Of a stretch of 64,000 bases of DNA, positions 18,163-26,942 are shown piece by piece. Source of the DNA: Dokdonia donghaensis DSW-1 (GTDB taxonomy: Bacteria > Bacteroidota > Bacteroidia > Flavobacteriales > Flavobacteriaceae); NCBI RefSeq assembly GCF_001653755.1, contig NZ_CP015125.1, positions 1,993,501-2,057,500 of the forward strand, in the 5' to 3' direction. Positions within the stretch are counted from its first letter, which is position 1; each line of letters opens with the position of its first letter. Made by a program: the position numbers and the translations under genes. The notes under the pieces were generated by a model. That model ran no database searches. It worked only from the letters and a program-made list of their open reading frames with translations, and was not told the DNA's origin.

Positions 18163-18537
18163 ATGAAATACCTACTTTTTGTCTTTTGCTTTGTAACTTT
18201 AATTTCTTGTGGTGGTGATGATGACCAGATGGTACAAGAGCCAGAGGAGGCTTGTAGCACAGAGATTGTTCCTACCTTTAGTATTACTATGCGTGATGCA
18301 AGTACAAATGCACTGCTAGAAGATGTTTCTATCACGGTGATGGATCAATCGTTTACAGTTGTATTACCAGAAGTGTCTCCAGGAGTATATGAAGGTCCAG
18401 ATGAGCGAGAGGGAAGTTATACTTTACGTATTGAGAAAGATAATTATCAAACAATTATAACTGGACAGATTAACCCGCTCACAGATGAGTGCGGTCTAAT
18501 TACTGAAGTGTTGAGTTATGAACTAGAGGAATTATAA
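18163..18537 (+). CDS. Small lipoprotein with carboxypeptidase-like domain
   Basis: The 124-residue protein has a lipobox at its N-terminus (MKYLLFVFCFVTLISCGGDDD, acidic stretch after the cysteine, typical of surface-exposed Bacteroidetes lipoproteins). The rest (FSITMRDASTNALLEDVSITVMDQSFTVVLPEVSPGVYEG...YTLRIEKDNYQTII) resembles a Greek-key carboxypeptidase-regulatory fold. It sits 51 bp after the TonB receptor gene in the same direction and shares its terminator, so it may be a partner of it. Function unknown. Confidence 0.82.
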   Translation: MKYLLFVFCFVTLISCGGDDDQMVQEPEEACSTEIVPTFSITMRDASTNALLEDVSITVMDQSFTVVLPEVSPGVYEGPDEREGSYTLRIEKDNYQTIITGQINPLTDECGLITEVLSYELEEL

Positions 18538-18560
18538 ATAATTAATACTAATATATCCCA

Positions 18561-18583
18561 AGCCTGTAACCTAGTTACAGGCT
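18561..18583 (+). terminator. Hairpin terminator after the small lipoprotein gene
   Basis: A 10-bp perfect stem AGCCTGTAAC/GTTACAGGCT, 3-nt loop, then a T-run. Confidence 0.9.
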
Positions 18584-18654
18584 TTTTTTATAGTACCTCT
18601 GTAACATAGTATTCTTTTTTACTACCTATAATCACAATCAAAAAAAAATAAAAA

Positions 18655-19455
18655 ATGAACGCACACGAAATAGATTATGAAATCTTCGGCGAGGAGATGC
18701 AGTATGTTGAGGTAGAGCTAGATCCTCAAGAGGGAGTCATAGCAGAGGCTGGAAGCTTTATGATGATGGAAGAAGGGATACGTATGGAAACTATTTTTGG
18801 CGATGGCTCTGCAAAGGATACAGGGGTTATGGGTAAGATCTTTGGGGCAGGAAAGCGACTCCTTACTGGAGAAAGCCTGTTTATGACTGCATTTTATAAT
18901 GATGTTGTGGGTAAAAAGAAAGTAAGCTTTGCTTCTCCATATCCCGGCAAAATCATTCCAATAGATTTAGGAGCGATAGGAGGTAAGTTTGTGTGTCAAA
19001 AAGATGCATTTCTTTGTGCTGCAAAAGGCGTATCTGTCGGGATAGAATTTTCGCGTAAGCTAGGTAGAGGACTTTTTGGAGGAGAAGGTTTTATTATGCA
19101 GCGGCTAGAGGGTGATGGCATCGCGTTTGTACACGCAGGCGGTACAATGCTCAAAAAAGAACTTGCTCCGGGCGAGCGCCTCAAAGTAGATACAGGTTGT
19201 ATCATAGGCTTTGATAGTTCAGTAAACTATGATATAGAATTTGTAGGAGGTATTAAAAACACCATTTTTGGAGGTGAAGGATTATTTTTTGCAACCTTAA
19301 CAGGTCCGGGAACAGTTTACATACAGTCCTTACCTTTTAGTCGTCTGGCAAATCGCGTACTAGCAATGGCTCCAAAATCTGGAGGAAATAAAAGAGGCGA
19401 AGGTTCTATACTAGGAGGGCTGGGAGATTTACTAGATGGAGATAACAGTTTTTAG
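18655..19455 (+). CDS. AIM24/TIGR00266 family protein
   Basis: This 266-residue protein shows the AIM24 pattern: YEIFGEEMQYVEVELDPQEGVIAEAGSFMMMEEGIRMET, a middle GKIIPIDLGAIGGKFVCQKDAFLCAAKGVSVGIEF and the late GGEGLFFATLTGPGTVYIQSLPFSRLA. The family forms tandem beta-prism-like trimers; mitochondrial AIM24 is linked to membrane organisation, but the bacterial role is unknown. It is monocistronic. Confidence 0.92.
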   Translation: MNAHEIDYEIFGEEMQYVEVELDPQEGVIAEAGSFMMMEEGIRMETIFGDGSAKDTGVMGKIFGAGKRLLTGESLFMTAFYNDVVGKKKVSFASPYPGKIIPIDLGAIGGKFVCQKDAFLCAAKGVSVGIEFSRKLGRGLFGGEGFIMQRLEGDGIAFVHAGGTMLKKELAPGERLKVDTGCIIGFDSSVNYDIEFVGGIKNTIFGGEGLFFATLTGPGTVYIQSLPFSRLANRVLAMAPKSGGNKRGEGSILGGLGDLLDGDNSF

Positions 19456-19603
19456 ATAATTAACTATTTTTTAAGAAGTTATAACGTCTTTTGTTAACAC
19501 TTTTGTGGTCATTATGTAGTATATTTATAGAATGGAATTCAAAAAAACCAGCCTATTGTTATAAAACTACCTTTTAAAGTCTAACCTATAAAAACCTTCG
19601 AAT

Positions 19604-19801
19604 ATGGCGAGAGCAATGTTTGAATACACGAAGACTATTCTTGATAAGGTAAGTTTTGATAGTTCATTATTTTGTAAAGAACTAGAAAAGGCTATTAAGA
19701 GATTATTACCTTACGAGATAGATGAACTAAGAATCTGGATCAATTCACTTGTAAAAACAAGGCCAGATTTGGGACAATGTTTAATATATCTAAAACCGTA
19801 A
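19604..19801 (+). CDS. Small conserved hypothetical protein, 65 aa
   Basis: The product (MARAMFEYTKTILDKVSFD...) is a single helical unit with an LCKELEKAIKRLLPYEIDELRIW-like amphipathic stretch and no signal or membrane span. Small proteins of this kind are widely conserved in Flavobacteriia as I recall, but have no assigned function. A hairpin terminator overlaps its stop, which supports a real gene. Confidence 0.8.
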   Translation: MARAMFEYTKTILDKVSFDSSLFCKELEKAIKRLLPYEIDELRIWINSLVKTRPDLGQCLIYLKP

Positions 19802-19829
19802 AAAAAGCCCCGTACTATGGGGCTTTTTT
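19801..19829. terminator. Bidirectional hairpin terminator
   Basis: Symmetric stem AAAAAAGCCCC (19801-19811) with GGGGCTTTTTT (19819-19829). It serves both the small plus-strand gene and the convergent oxyR gene. Confidence 0.93.
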
Positions 19830-19849
19830 ATTTGTCTATTATATTCAAT

Positions 19850-20788
19850 CTATTTATTAAGCGGACTTATAATCTGTACATTTTGAAAAGTAATTGCACC
19901 TTTTACAACTCCAGCTATGGTAGAGCGTAACGCCTCAATAATCTGCATCTTCAATTCACTTTTATGAAAAATAATACTCACTTCTCTTGCAGGAGATGGC
20001 TCTTTAAATTCTTTAAATAATTCTTTTTCCTTAATAGGCATATCTAAAGTATGTAGATAAGGTAATAAAGTCATACCTAGACCTTCATTAGACAGCTTTA
20101 CAAGTGTTTCAAAACTTCCACTTTCTAATGTAAATTTTTCTTCATCCTTATTGCGAGGAGTAGTACATAAGTTTATAACCCCATCTCTAAAACAGTGACC
20201 GTCTTCTAATAGTAATAAGTCTTGAGTATCTAGATCACTAGGTTCTAAAACCTCTTTACTTGATAATCTATGATTATGTGGCACATATGCCATAAAAGGC
20301 TCATAGTATAATGGTCGTTCTTTAATATTTGGGTTTTCCAGTGGTGTTGCAGCTATGGCTGCATCTAGATGCCCCTCTTCAAGGCGTTCCATTATTTGAT
20401 CTGTATTAAGCTCTTCTATTTTGAGAGTAACCTTAGGGTATTTCTTTATGAAATTAGTAAGAAACATAGGTAATAACGTAGGCATTACTGTAGGTATCAC
20501 TCCTAGCTTAAACTCTCCACCTATATATCCTTTTTGTTGATCTACAATGTCTGTAATACGATTTGCTTCATTTACAATATTACGCGCCTGGTGTACAATT
20601 TTTGCACCTATATCTGTAAGCTCTATGGGCTTCTTACTACGGTCAAATATTTGTACATCCAGCTGGTCCTCTAGCTTTTGTATTTGCATACTAAGCGTGG
20701 GTTGAGTCACAAAAGTTTTTTGAGCGGCTCTTGTAAAATTTTGATGCTCTGCAACAGCGAGCACATATTTAAGCTGAGTTATAGTCAT
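19850..20788 (-). CDS. oxyR: Hydrogen-peroxide-sensing LysR regulator OxyR
   Basis: With the start at MTITQLKYVL (20786-20788) the protein has 312 residues. It begins with a LysR winged helix (FTRAAQKTFVTQPTLSMQIQKLEDQLDVQIFDR). The redox site EDGHCFRDGVINLC puts the two cysteines at residues 199 and 208, the same numbers as in E. coli OxyR, and the surrounding EDGHC matches the classic sequence. This strongly supports a peroxide sensor that switches by a C199-C208 disulfide. The extra six residues in the longer frame are probably not used. No katG/dps target lies adjacent in the window. Confidence 0.93.
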   Translation of the reverse strand: MTITQLKYVLAVAEHQNFTRAAQKTFVTQPTLSMQIQKLEDQLDVQIFDRSKKPIELTDIGAKIVHQARNIVNEANRITDIVDQQKGYIGGEFKLGVIPTVMPTLLPMFLTNFIKKYPKVTLKIEELNTDQIMERLEEGHLDAAIAATPLENPNIKERPLYYEPFMAYVPHNHRLSSKEVLEPSDLDTQDLLLLEDGHCFRDGVINLCTTPRNKDEEKFTLESGSFETLVKLSNEGLGMTLLPYLHTLDMPIKEKELFKEFKEPSPAREVSIIFHKSELKMQIIEALRSTIAGVVKGAITFQNVQIISPLNK

Positions 20789-20873
20789 TGGTAAGATATC
20801 TACCACAAAAATAAGAAATGATTAATTATAACCATCTACAAAGCAGGTGAGAAGTAAACTGGGGACAAACAAA

Positions 20874-20900
20874 AAAGTCTGTGTACACGACACAGACTTT
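20874..20900 (-). terminator. Hairpin terminator after DUF2141 gene
   Basis: An 11-bp stem AAAGTCTGTGT with ACACAGACTTT and a 5-nt loop; on the minus strand it is followed by a T-run. Confidence 0.88.
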
Positions 20901-20923
20901 TGAGTTGTTATATGAAACCAAAA

Positions 20924-21340
20924 TTACATTTTAATCTCAAGTTTTAAATCATCAGATGCTACTGTAAACTTAGCATCGTTCCAAGTAGGAGGGCCAAAAC
21001 CAGCACCACTTCCAGAAATTCCATAATCTTCTTTAGGCATACCATTTGCTTCAAAATCCATACGGTTATTACCATTCATATCGTGCAGTGTGATAATACC
21101 ATACTCTCCTGGCTTTACATTTTCAAAAACGAGCGTAACTGTATTATTTTCTGGTGTTGCAGACTGTGTGTCGAGAGGAGCTGCCTTCATAAAAGTTCCT
21201 TCTGTATATAATGAGGCAGAGGCTGCTCCGTCATTATTTGTTAGGTTTGGGATAGTAACGGTTACAGTTACTCCAGATGCTTCTTGGCCAAAAGAAAAAC
21301 TTGATACGGCAGCGAGTAATAAAAAGATAATAGTTCTCAT
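20924..21340 (-). CDS. DUF2141 exported protein
   Basis: This 138-residue protein has a signal peptide (MRTIIFLLLAAVSSFSFGQ) and the DUF2141 pattern (VTVTIPNLTNNDGAASASLYTEG...VTLVFENVKPGEYGIITLHDMNGNNRMDFEANGMPKEDYGISG). The DMNGNNRMDF motif is typical and may bind calcium, which is inference. Found in the periplasm or cell surface of marine Bacteroidetes and Proteobacteria; function unknown. Confidence 0.88.
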   Translation of the reverse strand: MRTIIFLLLAAVSSFSFGQEASGVTVTVTIPNLTNNDGAASASLYTEGTFMKAAPLDTQSATPENNTVTLVFENVKPGEYGIITLHDMNGNNRMDFEANGMPKEDYGISGSGAGFGPPTWNDAKFTVASDDLKLEIKM

Positions 21341-21477
21341 AATGATTAGATTTTAGTGTTGTTATTTTTAATTGATGATGTAAATGTATCATCACACTTT
21401 CGTGAAAACAATCTGCTGTTACCCAACTGTCATTTTATGAGACTGAGTTGTAATAATCTAAATGTAAGAGCTCATTT

Positions 21478-22446
21478 TTAATAAGATAGCCCTATTTGCG
21501 CTCGTATAGTATCTAGCATCATAATGAGTTTTTTACTCTTAGAAAATGTCATCACGTCACTCTCAGTCTTGCCTAGGGCGAGCATCTCTTGACAATGTAA
21601 TATTTCATAATGGTAACCATTTACCCCTTCTGTAATTTTAAATTCTAGTGTTTTGGTCACATCATTTTCGGTAATTGTTACAGAGCTAGGCTCGTGAAAA
21701 CGACTATTTATAACAATTTCCCCCTTATCAAAAACAATGTGACAAGTAGTATCTGTTTGCTCATCTATCGCCGAAAACAGTTGTGCCTCCACACCAGTAG
21801 GGTAACGCAGTTTAATAGTACAGTTATGATCAACGCCAGTAGGGCCTAGTTGAGCTTGCGCACTTATATCCTCCGTATAACCTAGTAAAGAGAGCGCTGC
21901 AAAAACTGGGTAAATACCCACATCAAGTAAACTACCGCCACCTAGTGATTTATTATAAAGCCTAGAAGTTGTGTCGTACGGACTATTAAAACCAAAATCT
22001 GCCTTAAGTGATTGTATCTCTCCTAAAGTGTCACTAGCCACTTTGTCAAGTACAAATTTATAATGTGGTAAAAAGTGCGTCCATAATGCTTCCATTAGGA
22101 ATATTTTTTTCGCTTTCGCGAAAGCGATCATCTCCTCAACCTCTTCAAGATTCATAGCAAAAGCTTTCTCACAGAGCACAGCCTTGTTATTTGATAAGCA
22201 CAGGAGCGTATTTTCCTTATGAAACATATGTGGCGTAGCGATATAAACAATGTCTATGTCTGGATCTTGCGCCATCTCTTCATAACTACCATAAGATTTT
22301 ACAGCTCTGCAGGTATTACCAAAGTTTACAGCCTTTTCTTTATCACGACTCGCTACGGCATATAAGTTTGCACCCTCGGTGAGGAGGAGATCATTTGCAA
22401 ATTTGTCAGCTATCTTTCCGCAGCCTAGTATTCCCCAGTTTGTCAT
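21478..22446 (-). CDS. Gfo/Idh/MocA-family oxidoreductase
   Basis: The 322-residue protein opens with a Rossmann motif (NWGILGCGKIADKFANDLL) and the family's EKAFAMNLEE (EKP-type lysine motif, here EKA) before the C-terminal alpha/beta domain (KADFGFNSPYDTTSRLYNKSLGGGSLLDVGIYPVF). It matches dimeric NAD(P)-dependent sugar or trans-dihydrodiol dehydrogenases. The proline of the usual EKP motif is replaced by Ala, seen in the dihydrodiol-dehydrogenase branch. It is last in a probable operon with a sodium symporter and a deacetylase, suggesting sugar catabolism. Palindrome copy 8 lies inside (AFAKA). Confidence 0.9.
   Translation of the reverse strand: MTNWGILGCGKIADKFANDLLLTEGANLYAVASRDKEKAVNFGNTCRAVKSYGSYEEMAQDPDIDIVYIATPHMFHKENTLLCLSNNKAVLCEKAFAMNLEEVEEMIAFAKAKKIFLMEALWTHFLPHYKFVLDKVASDTLGEIQSLKADFGFNSPYDTTSRLYNKSLGGGSLLDVGIYPVFAALSLLGYTEDISAQAQLGPTGVDHNCTIKLRYPTGVEAQLFSAIDEQTDTTCHIVFDKGEIVINSRFHEPSSVTITENDVTKTLEFKITEGVNGYHYEILHCQEMLALGKTESDVMTFSKSKKLIMMLDTIRAQIGLSY
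22110..22127. repeat. Iterated palindrome copy 8 (in oxidoreductase gene)
   Basis: Perfect 18-bp TCGCTTTCGCGAAAGCGA; read IAFAKAKK. Confidence 0.95.
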
Positions 22447-22473
22447 AGTGGTTGTTATTTATAAATGTTTTTT

Positions 22474-22487
22474 GCTTTCGCGAAAGC
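22474..22487. repeat. Iterated palindrome copy 9 (intergenic)
   Basis: Perfect 14-bp copy in the 56-bp gap between the symporter and the oxidoreductase genes, so probably inside one transcript. Confidence 0.95.
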
Positions 22488-22502
22488 GTTCAAAAAAGAA
22501 AA

Positions 22503-24218
22503 TTACACATAGTCCTTATTAGAACTCCCAAAGCTTGCTTGTAGCAACATTGCTAGTCCCATCACAAGACCACAGCCTACTACGTTAAGCCACAAGTATG
22601 GGAACTCTATAATATCATAATGTATCAAGCCATAAACGATAATGATAATTATCTGCGTGATAAGCGCTGCGATAAATACGGCATTGCTTTTTACAAATTT
22701 GATAAAGAAGGCTAGTAAAAATATCCCTAAGATATTTCCATAAAAAATAGAACCTATAATGTTTACTAGCTGTATTAAGTTTTCAAAAAGGCTGGCTGTA
22801 CAGGCTACAATAATGGCAAGTATACCCCACATAAGTGTAAAACCTTTGGTGCTTTTTACATATAACGCATCTGTCATCTCTCCTTTGTAGTTGCGCTTGT
22901 AAAGATCTACGGCTGTGGTTGCGCCCAGCGCATTGAGCTCAGATGCGGTAGATGACATTGCAGCACTTAATATTACAGCAAGAAGCAAGCCTATGAGACC
23001 GTTAGGTAAGTTGTTAAGTATAAAGTGAATGAAGACATAGTCTTTGTCATTATTTTCTACCTCTGGAGCAGCTTTTGAGATAATAGTTTTTCCTTTTTTA
23101 CGTAACTGTTTATCTCTAGTTTCATAGGTAGTGATGTAAGATAGCGTCTCACCATCTCGCTCATAAGTGTCAAGAGTAGGGTCTTGAGCATAGTTAAATG
23201 CTGCTTGTTTTTGTAGTTCTTGGTTTGCAAGAAGTTGTTCTTCTAGCGAGGCAAACTCACTTGCATAAATAGATGATTTAACTGCATCTGTCGCCGCGGG
23301 ATTAAAATGCAGTGGTGCACTATTAAACTGATAAAAGACAAAAACCATCACACCTACCAGTAGTATGAAAAATTGCATAGGGATTTTAAGAGCCCCGTTA
23401 AAGAGAAGACCCATTTGCATCTCCTTTACATTTTTACCAGAGAGGTAACGCTGCACTTGACTCTGGTCTGTGCCAAAGTAAGAGAGCATTAAAAAGGTAC
23501 CTCCTAATAGACCTGTCCAGACTGTGTACCTATTACTAAGGTCAAAAGAAAAATCTAGTAAGTTCATTTTTTCGCCAGCACCAGCGATACTTAGCGCATC
23601 TGTAAAGTTTATGTTTTCTGGAAGTTTGTCGAGTATGAGGTAAAAAGCAATTGCCATCCCTGCAAAGATCACTGCCATTTGTTGTTTTTGTGTAATGCTT
23701 ACTGCCTTTGTGCCACCAGAAACGGTATAGATAATCACAACGATACCTATAAGAATATTGAGCATTGTGAGATCCCAACCTAATACGGCAGAGAGAATGA
23801 TGGCAGGAGCATAGATAGTAATGCCAGCTGCGAGACTACGCTGTATTAAAAAGAGTATAGCAGCTAGTGAGCGTGTTTTAAGATCAAACCTACTCTCTAG
23901 ATACTCGTAAGCAGTAAAGACCTTAAGCCTGTGATATATAGGGATAAAAACAAGACATATAATAACCATTGCAATAGGCAATCCAAAATAGAATTGTACA
24001 AATCCCATCCCGTCATAAAAACCTTGCCCTGTGGTAGATAAAAATGTGATGGCACTCGCCTGTGTAGCCATTACAGAGAGGCCTACGGTCCACCATTTTG
24101 AAGAGTTGCCGCCTTTTATATATTCTTCGGCATTTTTGCTTCCTTGTGTTTTATAGGTTCCATAAACCACAATAAAAATTAAGGTAAATGCAAGTACAGC
24201 CCAGTCTATCGTTTCCAT
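22503..24218 (-). CDS. Sodium:solute symporter (SSS family)
   Basis: The 571-residue protein has about 13 hydrophobic helices and SSS-family features: GWTVGLS-like WWTVGLSVMATQASAITFLSTTGQGFYDGMGFVQFYFGLP near the first gate, GGTKAVSITQKQQM in helix 5 region and AMSSTASELNALGATTAVDLY late. This branch imports sugars, sialic acid or inositol-like solutes with Na+. A roughly 60-residue extra-membrane loop (340-390) is rich in charged residues. The gene follows by 1 bp a 35-aa membrane ORF and shares an operon with a PIG-L deacetylase and an oxidoreductase, so a sugar or amino-sugar is a fair guess. Confidence 0.92.
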   Translation of the reverse strand: METIDWAVLAFTLIFIVVYGTYKTQGSKNAEEYIKGGNSSKWWTVGLSVMATQASAITFLSTTGQGFYDGMGFVQFYFGLPIAMVIICLVFIPIYHRLKVFTAYEYLESRFDLKTRSLAAILFLIQRSLAAGITIYAPAIILSAVLGWDLTMLNILIGIVVIIYTVSGGTKAVSITQKQQMAVIFAGMAIAFYLILDKLPENINFTDALSIAGAGEKMNLLDFSFDLSNRYTVWTGLLGGTFLMLSYFGTDQSQVQRYLSGKNVKEMQMGLLFNGALKIPMQFFILLVGVMVFVFYQFNSAPLHFNPAATDAVKSSIYASEFASLEEQLLANQELQKQAAFNYAQDPTLDTYERDGETLSYITTYETRDKQLRKKGKTIISKAAPEVENNDKDYVFIHFILNNLPNGLIGLLLAVILSAAMSSTASELNALGATTAVDLYKRNYKGEMTDALYVKSTKGFTLMWGILAIIVACTASLFENLIQLVNIIGSIFYGNILGIFLLAFFIKFVKSNAVFIAALITQIIIIIVYGLIHYDIIEFPYLWLNVVGCGLVMGLAMLLQASFGSSNKDYV

Positions 24219-24219
24219 A

Positions 24220-24327
24220 TTATGAGAATGAGGTCATTAATAAATAGAAAGCAATAAAGTATGCTAGATTAAGCAATAAGATGACTGTGTATTTCTTCTT
24301 CCAGGTGTATGAGGATGGCTTGTTCAT
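24220..24327 (-). CDS. 35-aa single-span membrane protein coupled to the symporter
   Basis: This small frame starts MNKPSSYTWKKKY at ATG 24325-24327 and ends at 24220-24222. It has one 20-residue hydrophobic helix with a positively charged N-side. It sits 2 bp after the deacetylase stop and 1 bp before the symporter ATG, so it fills that gap exactly and should be co-translated. Small one-span subunits beside sodium symporters are known (for example YhdT with PanF). Role here is inference from position. Confidence 0.65.
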   Translation of the reverse strand: MNKPSSYTWKKKYTVILLLNLAYFIAFYLLMTSFS

Positions 24328-24329
24328 AA

Positions 24330-26867
24330 TTACTGTTTAATATCTTGCTGCTCTTGTTTACCTACACTAAGCATATTTGCAAATAGTTTGTACGCCCCAG
24401 ATACTCCAGCTGGCAACTCTCTAAAAAAGCTCAAGCCAGTGTATATATAATGTCCCTTCCCATAGTTTGCTATAAGAAGACTTCCATCTTTTGCAGTTTC
24501 TCCCTTATCGTTCATTGATAAAATAGGCGTGTACTCACTAGACCATTTATTCGGAAAATAAAGACCTCGCTCTTGTGTCCATCCTTGAAAATCTTGTTGA
24601 GACAATTTGTTAGGAAAATTCATAAGTGGGTGATCTTTTGCTAAGATTCTCACCTCGCTATTTTCATCTGTCACACGATCTCTAGAAAGTGTAAGCTCAT
24701 ACGGAGCGCCTATTTTTGTGTTACCCCAGCGTCCAGAGGTGTTGTATTGTGCGATAAGTGTTCCTCCATCTTTTACATAATCTAGTAGCAGTGGTTGTTT
24801 TACTTGCATCTCATCTACCACATTATAAGCACGTATACCTACAACCACAGCGTCAAACTGTGATAGCAACTCTGGTGTTATGGTCGCAGGATCTATCACT
24901 GCAACTTGATAACCTATCTGCGCGAGGTTATCTGGTACCGCATCTCCAGCTCCTTGTATGTAACCTATGTAGTTACCCTTGCGTGCAATATCTAGTCGTA
25001 CAACACGTGCTTTATTAGGTAAGAATAATGATTGCAGCGGGATGTGAGCGTAGTCTATTTTTATAAGCTCCTTAGTATACGTCTTTCCGCCAGAAACCAC
25101 ACGGGGACTCAAATCACCCTCGCTATCACCAGCCGGTGGGGTTACTGTAAATACAAACTCTTTTTCTTCTCCCTTATTTGCTATAGAAACATCATAACTA
25201 GCAGGTGATACCGTCCATCCAGATGGTTTATCTAGTAGCACAGTTCCTGTAAAATTAGCTTGATGTGCTGTGACTGTCACGGGTATTTTTTTTGATTCCG
25301 CTTTCGCGAAAATGATCACCTTAGACTCTAGTCTAGATGACACAGCTGGTACAATTTCAAAAGGCTCATACACTTCACCCTTTACTCTGTCATTGTATTT
25401 ATAGACGATAGGTTTTGTGATACGTATAGGCACTCCCGAAATGACAAGCTCAAATGTGATTGTGTTTTCTTGTGGTGTTTCTGGTTTACCTATCATTTGC
25501 TGGTCTGCAACCTTGTACATACCTAAAGTACCTTCTTCTCGTAACCAGTAAGCCGATGTATCTTTAAAGTCATCACTTACTGTAAGGGTAGTTGATGTGG
25601 TATAACGCTCATTATTTTCTAGTGGTTGATTAGACGCCACTACGTTATCTGTAACTGTTACGGTAGCTTTTTTGAGAACTACAGACTGAGTACTTCTATT
25701 TATAGCTTCTATATCCAGTTTTATTGAGCTGCCTGTTGTTGCATAATTTGTATCTGCTTTTGCTTCTAGGTATAGGCCTGTCACTGCAGTGATAATGGTC
25801 TCAAGTTCTTTAGACTTTATGTTTTTCCAGTGTGTGTCTTCTAGTTGTTGTACAAGGGCATATGCCTTCATAAGTTGTGGTAAACTCTTATCTGGTGCAG
25901 TAAAGTCATAGGTTGCAACTACGTTGTCTAGTATTGTCTTTATTGCTTTTCCTCCTTTAACACGTGTCCAAGTGGTGTTAATACCTTGAAAAACATCATC
26001 GTTAGTAGGCATTTCTCCACGCAATAACTCAAAATAAGTATCACTAGTACCACGGGAGCCCGTGTTACCAAATCCTTGAGACTTATGCTGGCTTCTACTA
26101 AGGGAAGATATTTCTGTATTTGACAACCCTAAACTAGGGTAGAAGGTACCTACATCTACTTTCACAAGGTTAGACTTATCTGCCGCTTCAAATTTTTCTC
26201 TACTGCCATAAAACCACCAAGAGGTATTAAAGAATTGTCTTTGTGGTGACCAGGTATCTGTATATTGTAATTGATCTGGATACTTTGAGGCGTCTCCAGC
26301 GAGATCATATGCCTCTACAGAAAGCATTGCACTAGAGGTGTGATGCCCGTGTGTGCTTCCCGGTGTTCTGTGATTAAATCTATTAATGATTACATCTGGC
26401 TTAAAAGTACGTATTGCCCATACTACATCGCCCAGTACTTCTTCTTTGTTCCAAATGGCAAGTGTCTCATCTGGGTGTTTTGAGTAACCAAAATCGTTTG
26501 CACGTGTAAAACGTTGCTCTCCACCATCTGTTGCACGAGCAGCAAGTAACTCATTAGTGCGTATTACTCCTAAAAGTTCCCTAAGTTCTGGGCCTATAAT
26601 ATTCTGGCCACCATCACCTCTTGTGAGTGATAAGTATGCCGTTCTTGCTTTTACGGTATTTGCAAAGTAGGAGATAGCTGTTGTATTCTCGTCATCTGGG
26701 TGAGCGGCAACGTATAGTACAGAGCCTAAGAAATTTAGCTTTTTTAGGTCTTCATAAATTTCGCTAGCTGTAGGTTTACTGGGCTGTACTGTGATTCCTT
26801 GTGAGTACGCTTTCGCGAAAGCAAAAAAAGAAATCAGAACAAAAATCACATAGGATTTGCGTGTCAT
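24330..26867 (-). CDS. Secreted PIG-L family deacetylase, large form
   Basis: The start is set at 26865-26867 (MTRKSYVIFVLISFFAFAKAYSQG), a proper signal peptide. The PIG-L zinc domain follows with AAHPDDEN (HPDD motif) and the later HGHHTSSAM histidine motif; the family removes N-acetyl groups from amino-sugars or glycolipids. Beyond residue ~380 the protein has beta-sandwich-like regions and a C-terminal domain (ARVVRLDIARKGNYIGYIQGAGD...VVVGIRAYNVVDEMQVKQPLLLDYVKDGGTLIAQYNTSGRWG) like a glutamine-amidotransferase fold. About 845 residues in all. It begins an operon with a symporter and an oxidoreductase. Two palindrome copies lie inside, one at the signal-peptide end. Confidence 0.88.
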   Translation of the reverse strand: MTRKSYVIFVLISFFAFAKAYSQGITVQPSKPTASEIYEDLKKLNFLGSVLYVAAHPDDENTTAISYFANTVKARTAYLSLTRGDGGQNIIGPELRELLGVIRTNELLAARATDGGEQRFTRANDFGYSKHPDETLAIWNKEEVLGDVVWAIRTFKPDVIINRFNHRTPGSTHGHHTSSAMLSVEAYDLAGDASKYPDQLQYTDTWSPQRQFFNTSWWFYGSREKFEAADKSNLVKVDVGTFYPSLGLSNTEISSLSRSQHKSQGFGNTGSRGTSDTYFELLRGEMPTNDDVFQGINTTWTRVKGGKAIKTILDNVVATYDFTAPDKSLPQLMKAYALVQQLEDTHWKNIKSKELETIITAVTGLYLEAKADTNYATTGSSIKLDIEAINRSTQSVVLKKATVTVTDNVVASNQPLENNERYTTSTTLTVSDDFKDTSAYWLREEGTLGMYKVADQQMIGKPETPQENTITFELVISGVPIRITKPIVYKYNDRVKGEVYEPFEIVPAVSSRLESKVIIFAKAESKKIPVTVTAHQANFTGTVLLDKPSGWTVSPASYDVSIANKGEEKEFVFTVTPPAGDSEGDLSPRVVSGGKTYTKELIKIDYAHIPLQSLFLPNKARVVRLDIARKGNYIGYIQGAGDAVPDNLAQIGYQVAVIDPATITPELLSQFDAVVVGIRAYNVVDEMQVKQPLLLDYVKDGGTLIAQYNTSGRWGNTKIGAPYELTLSRDRVTDENSEVRILAKDHPLMNFPNKLSQQDFQGWTQERGLYFPNKWSSEYTPILSMNDKGETAKDGSLLIANYGKGHYIYTGLSFFRELPAGVSGAYKLFANMLSVGKQEQQDIKQ
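25302..25311. repeat. Iterated palindrome copy 10, decayed
   Basis: Only the inner TTTCGCGAAA is palindromic; the left arm CGC is kept, the right arm has become AAAATG. Read IIFAKAESKK, so the second alanine-lysine part is retained. Confidence 0.75.
26809..26822. repeat. Iterated palindrome copy 11 (signal peptide end of PIG-L gene)
   Basis: Perfect 14-bp copy; encodes the AFAKA just before the likely signal-peptidase site (AKA-YSQG). Confidence 0.95.
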
Positions 26868-26942
26868 ATTGAGCGTGTTGGTATCACTCAAATATACCTA
26901 ATATCAATGCCTAGGAGGTTTTCTTTAAGTTTTCTTTAACGA

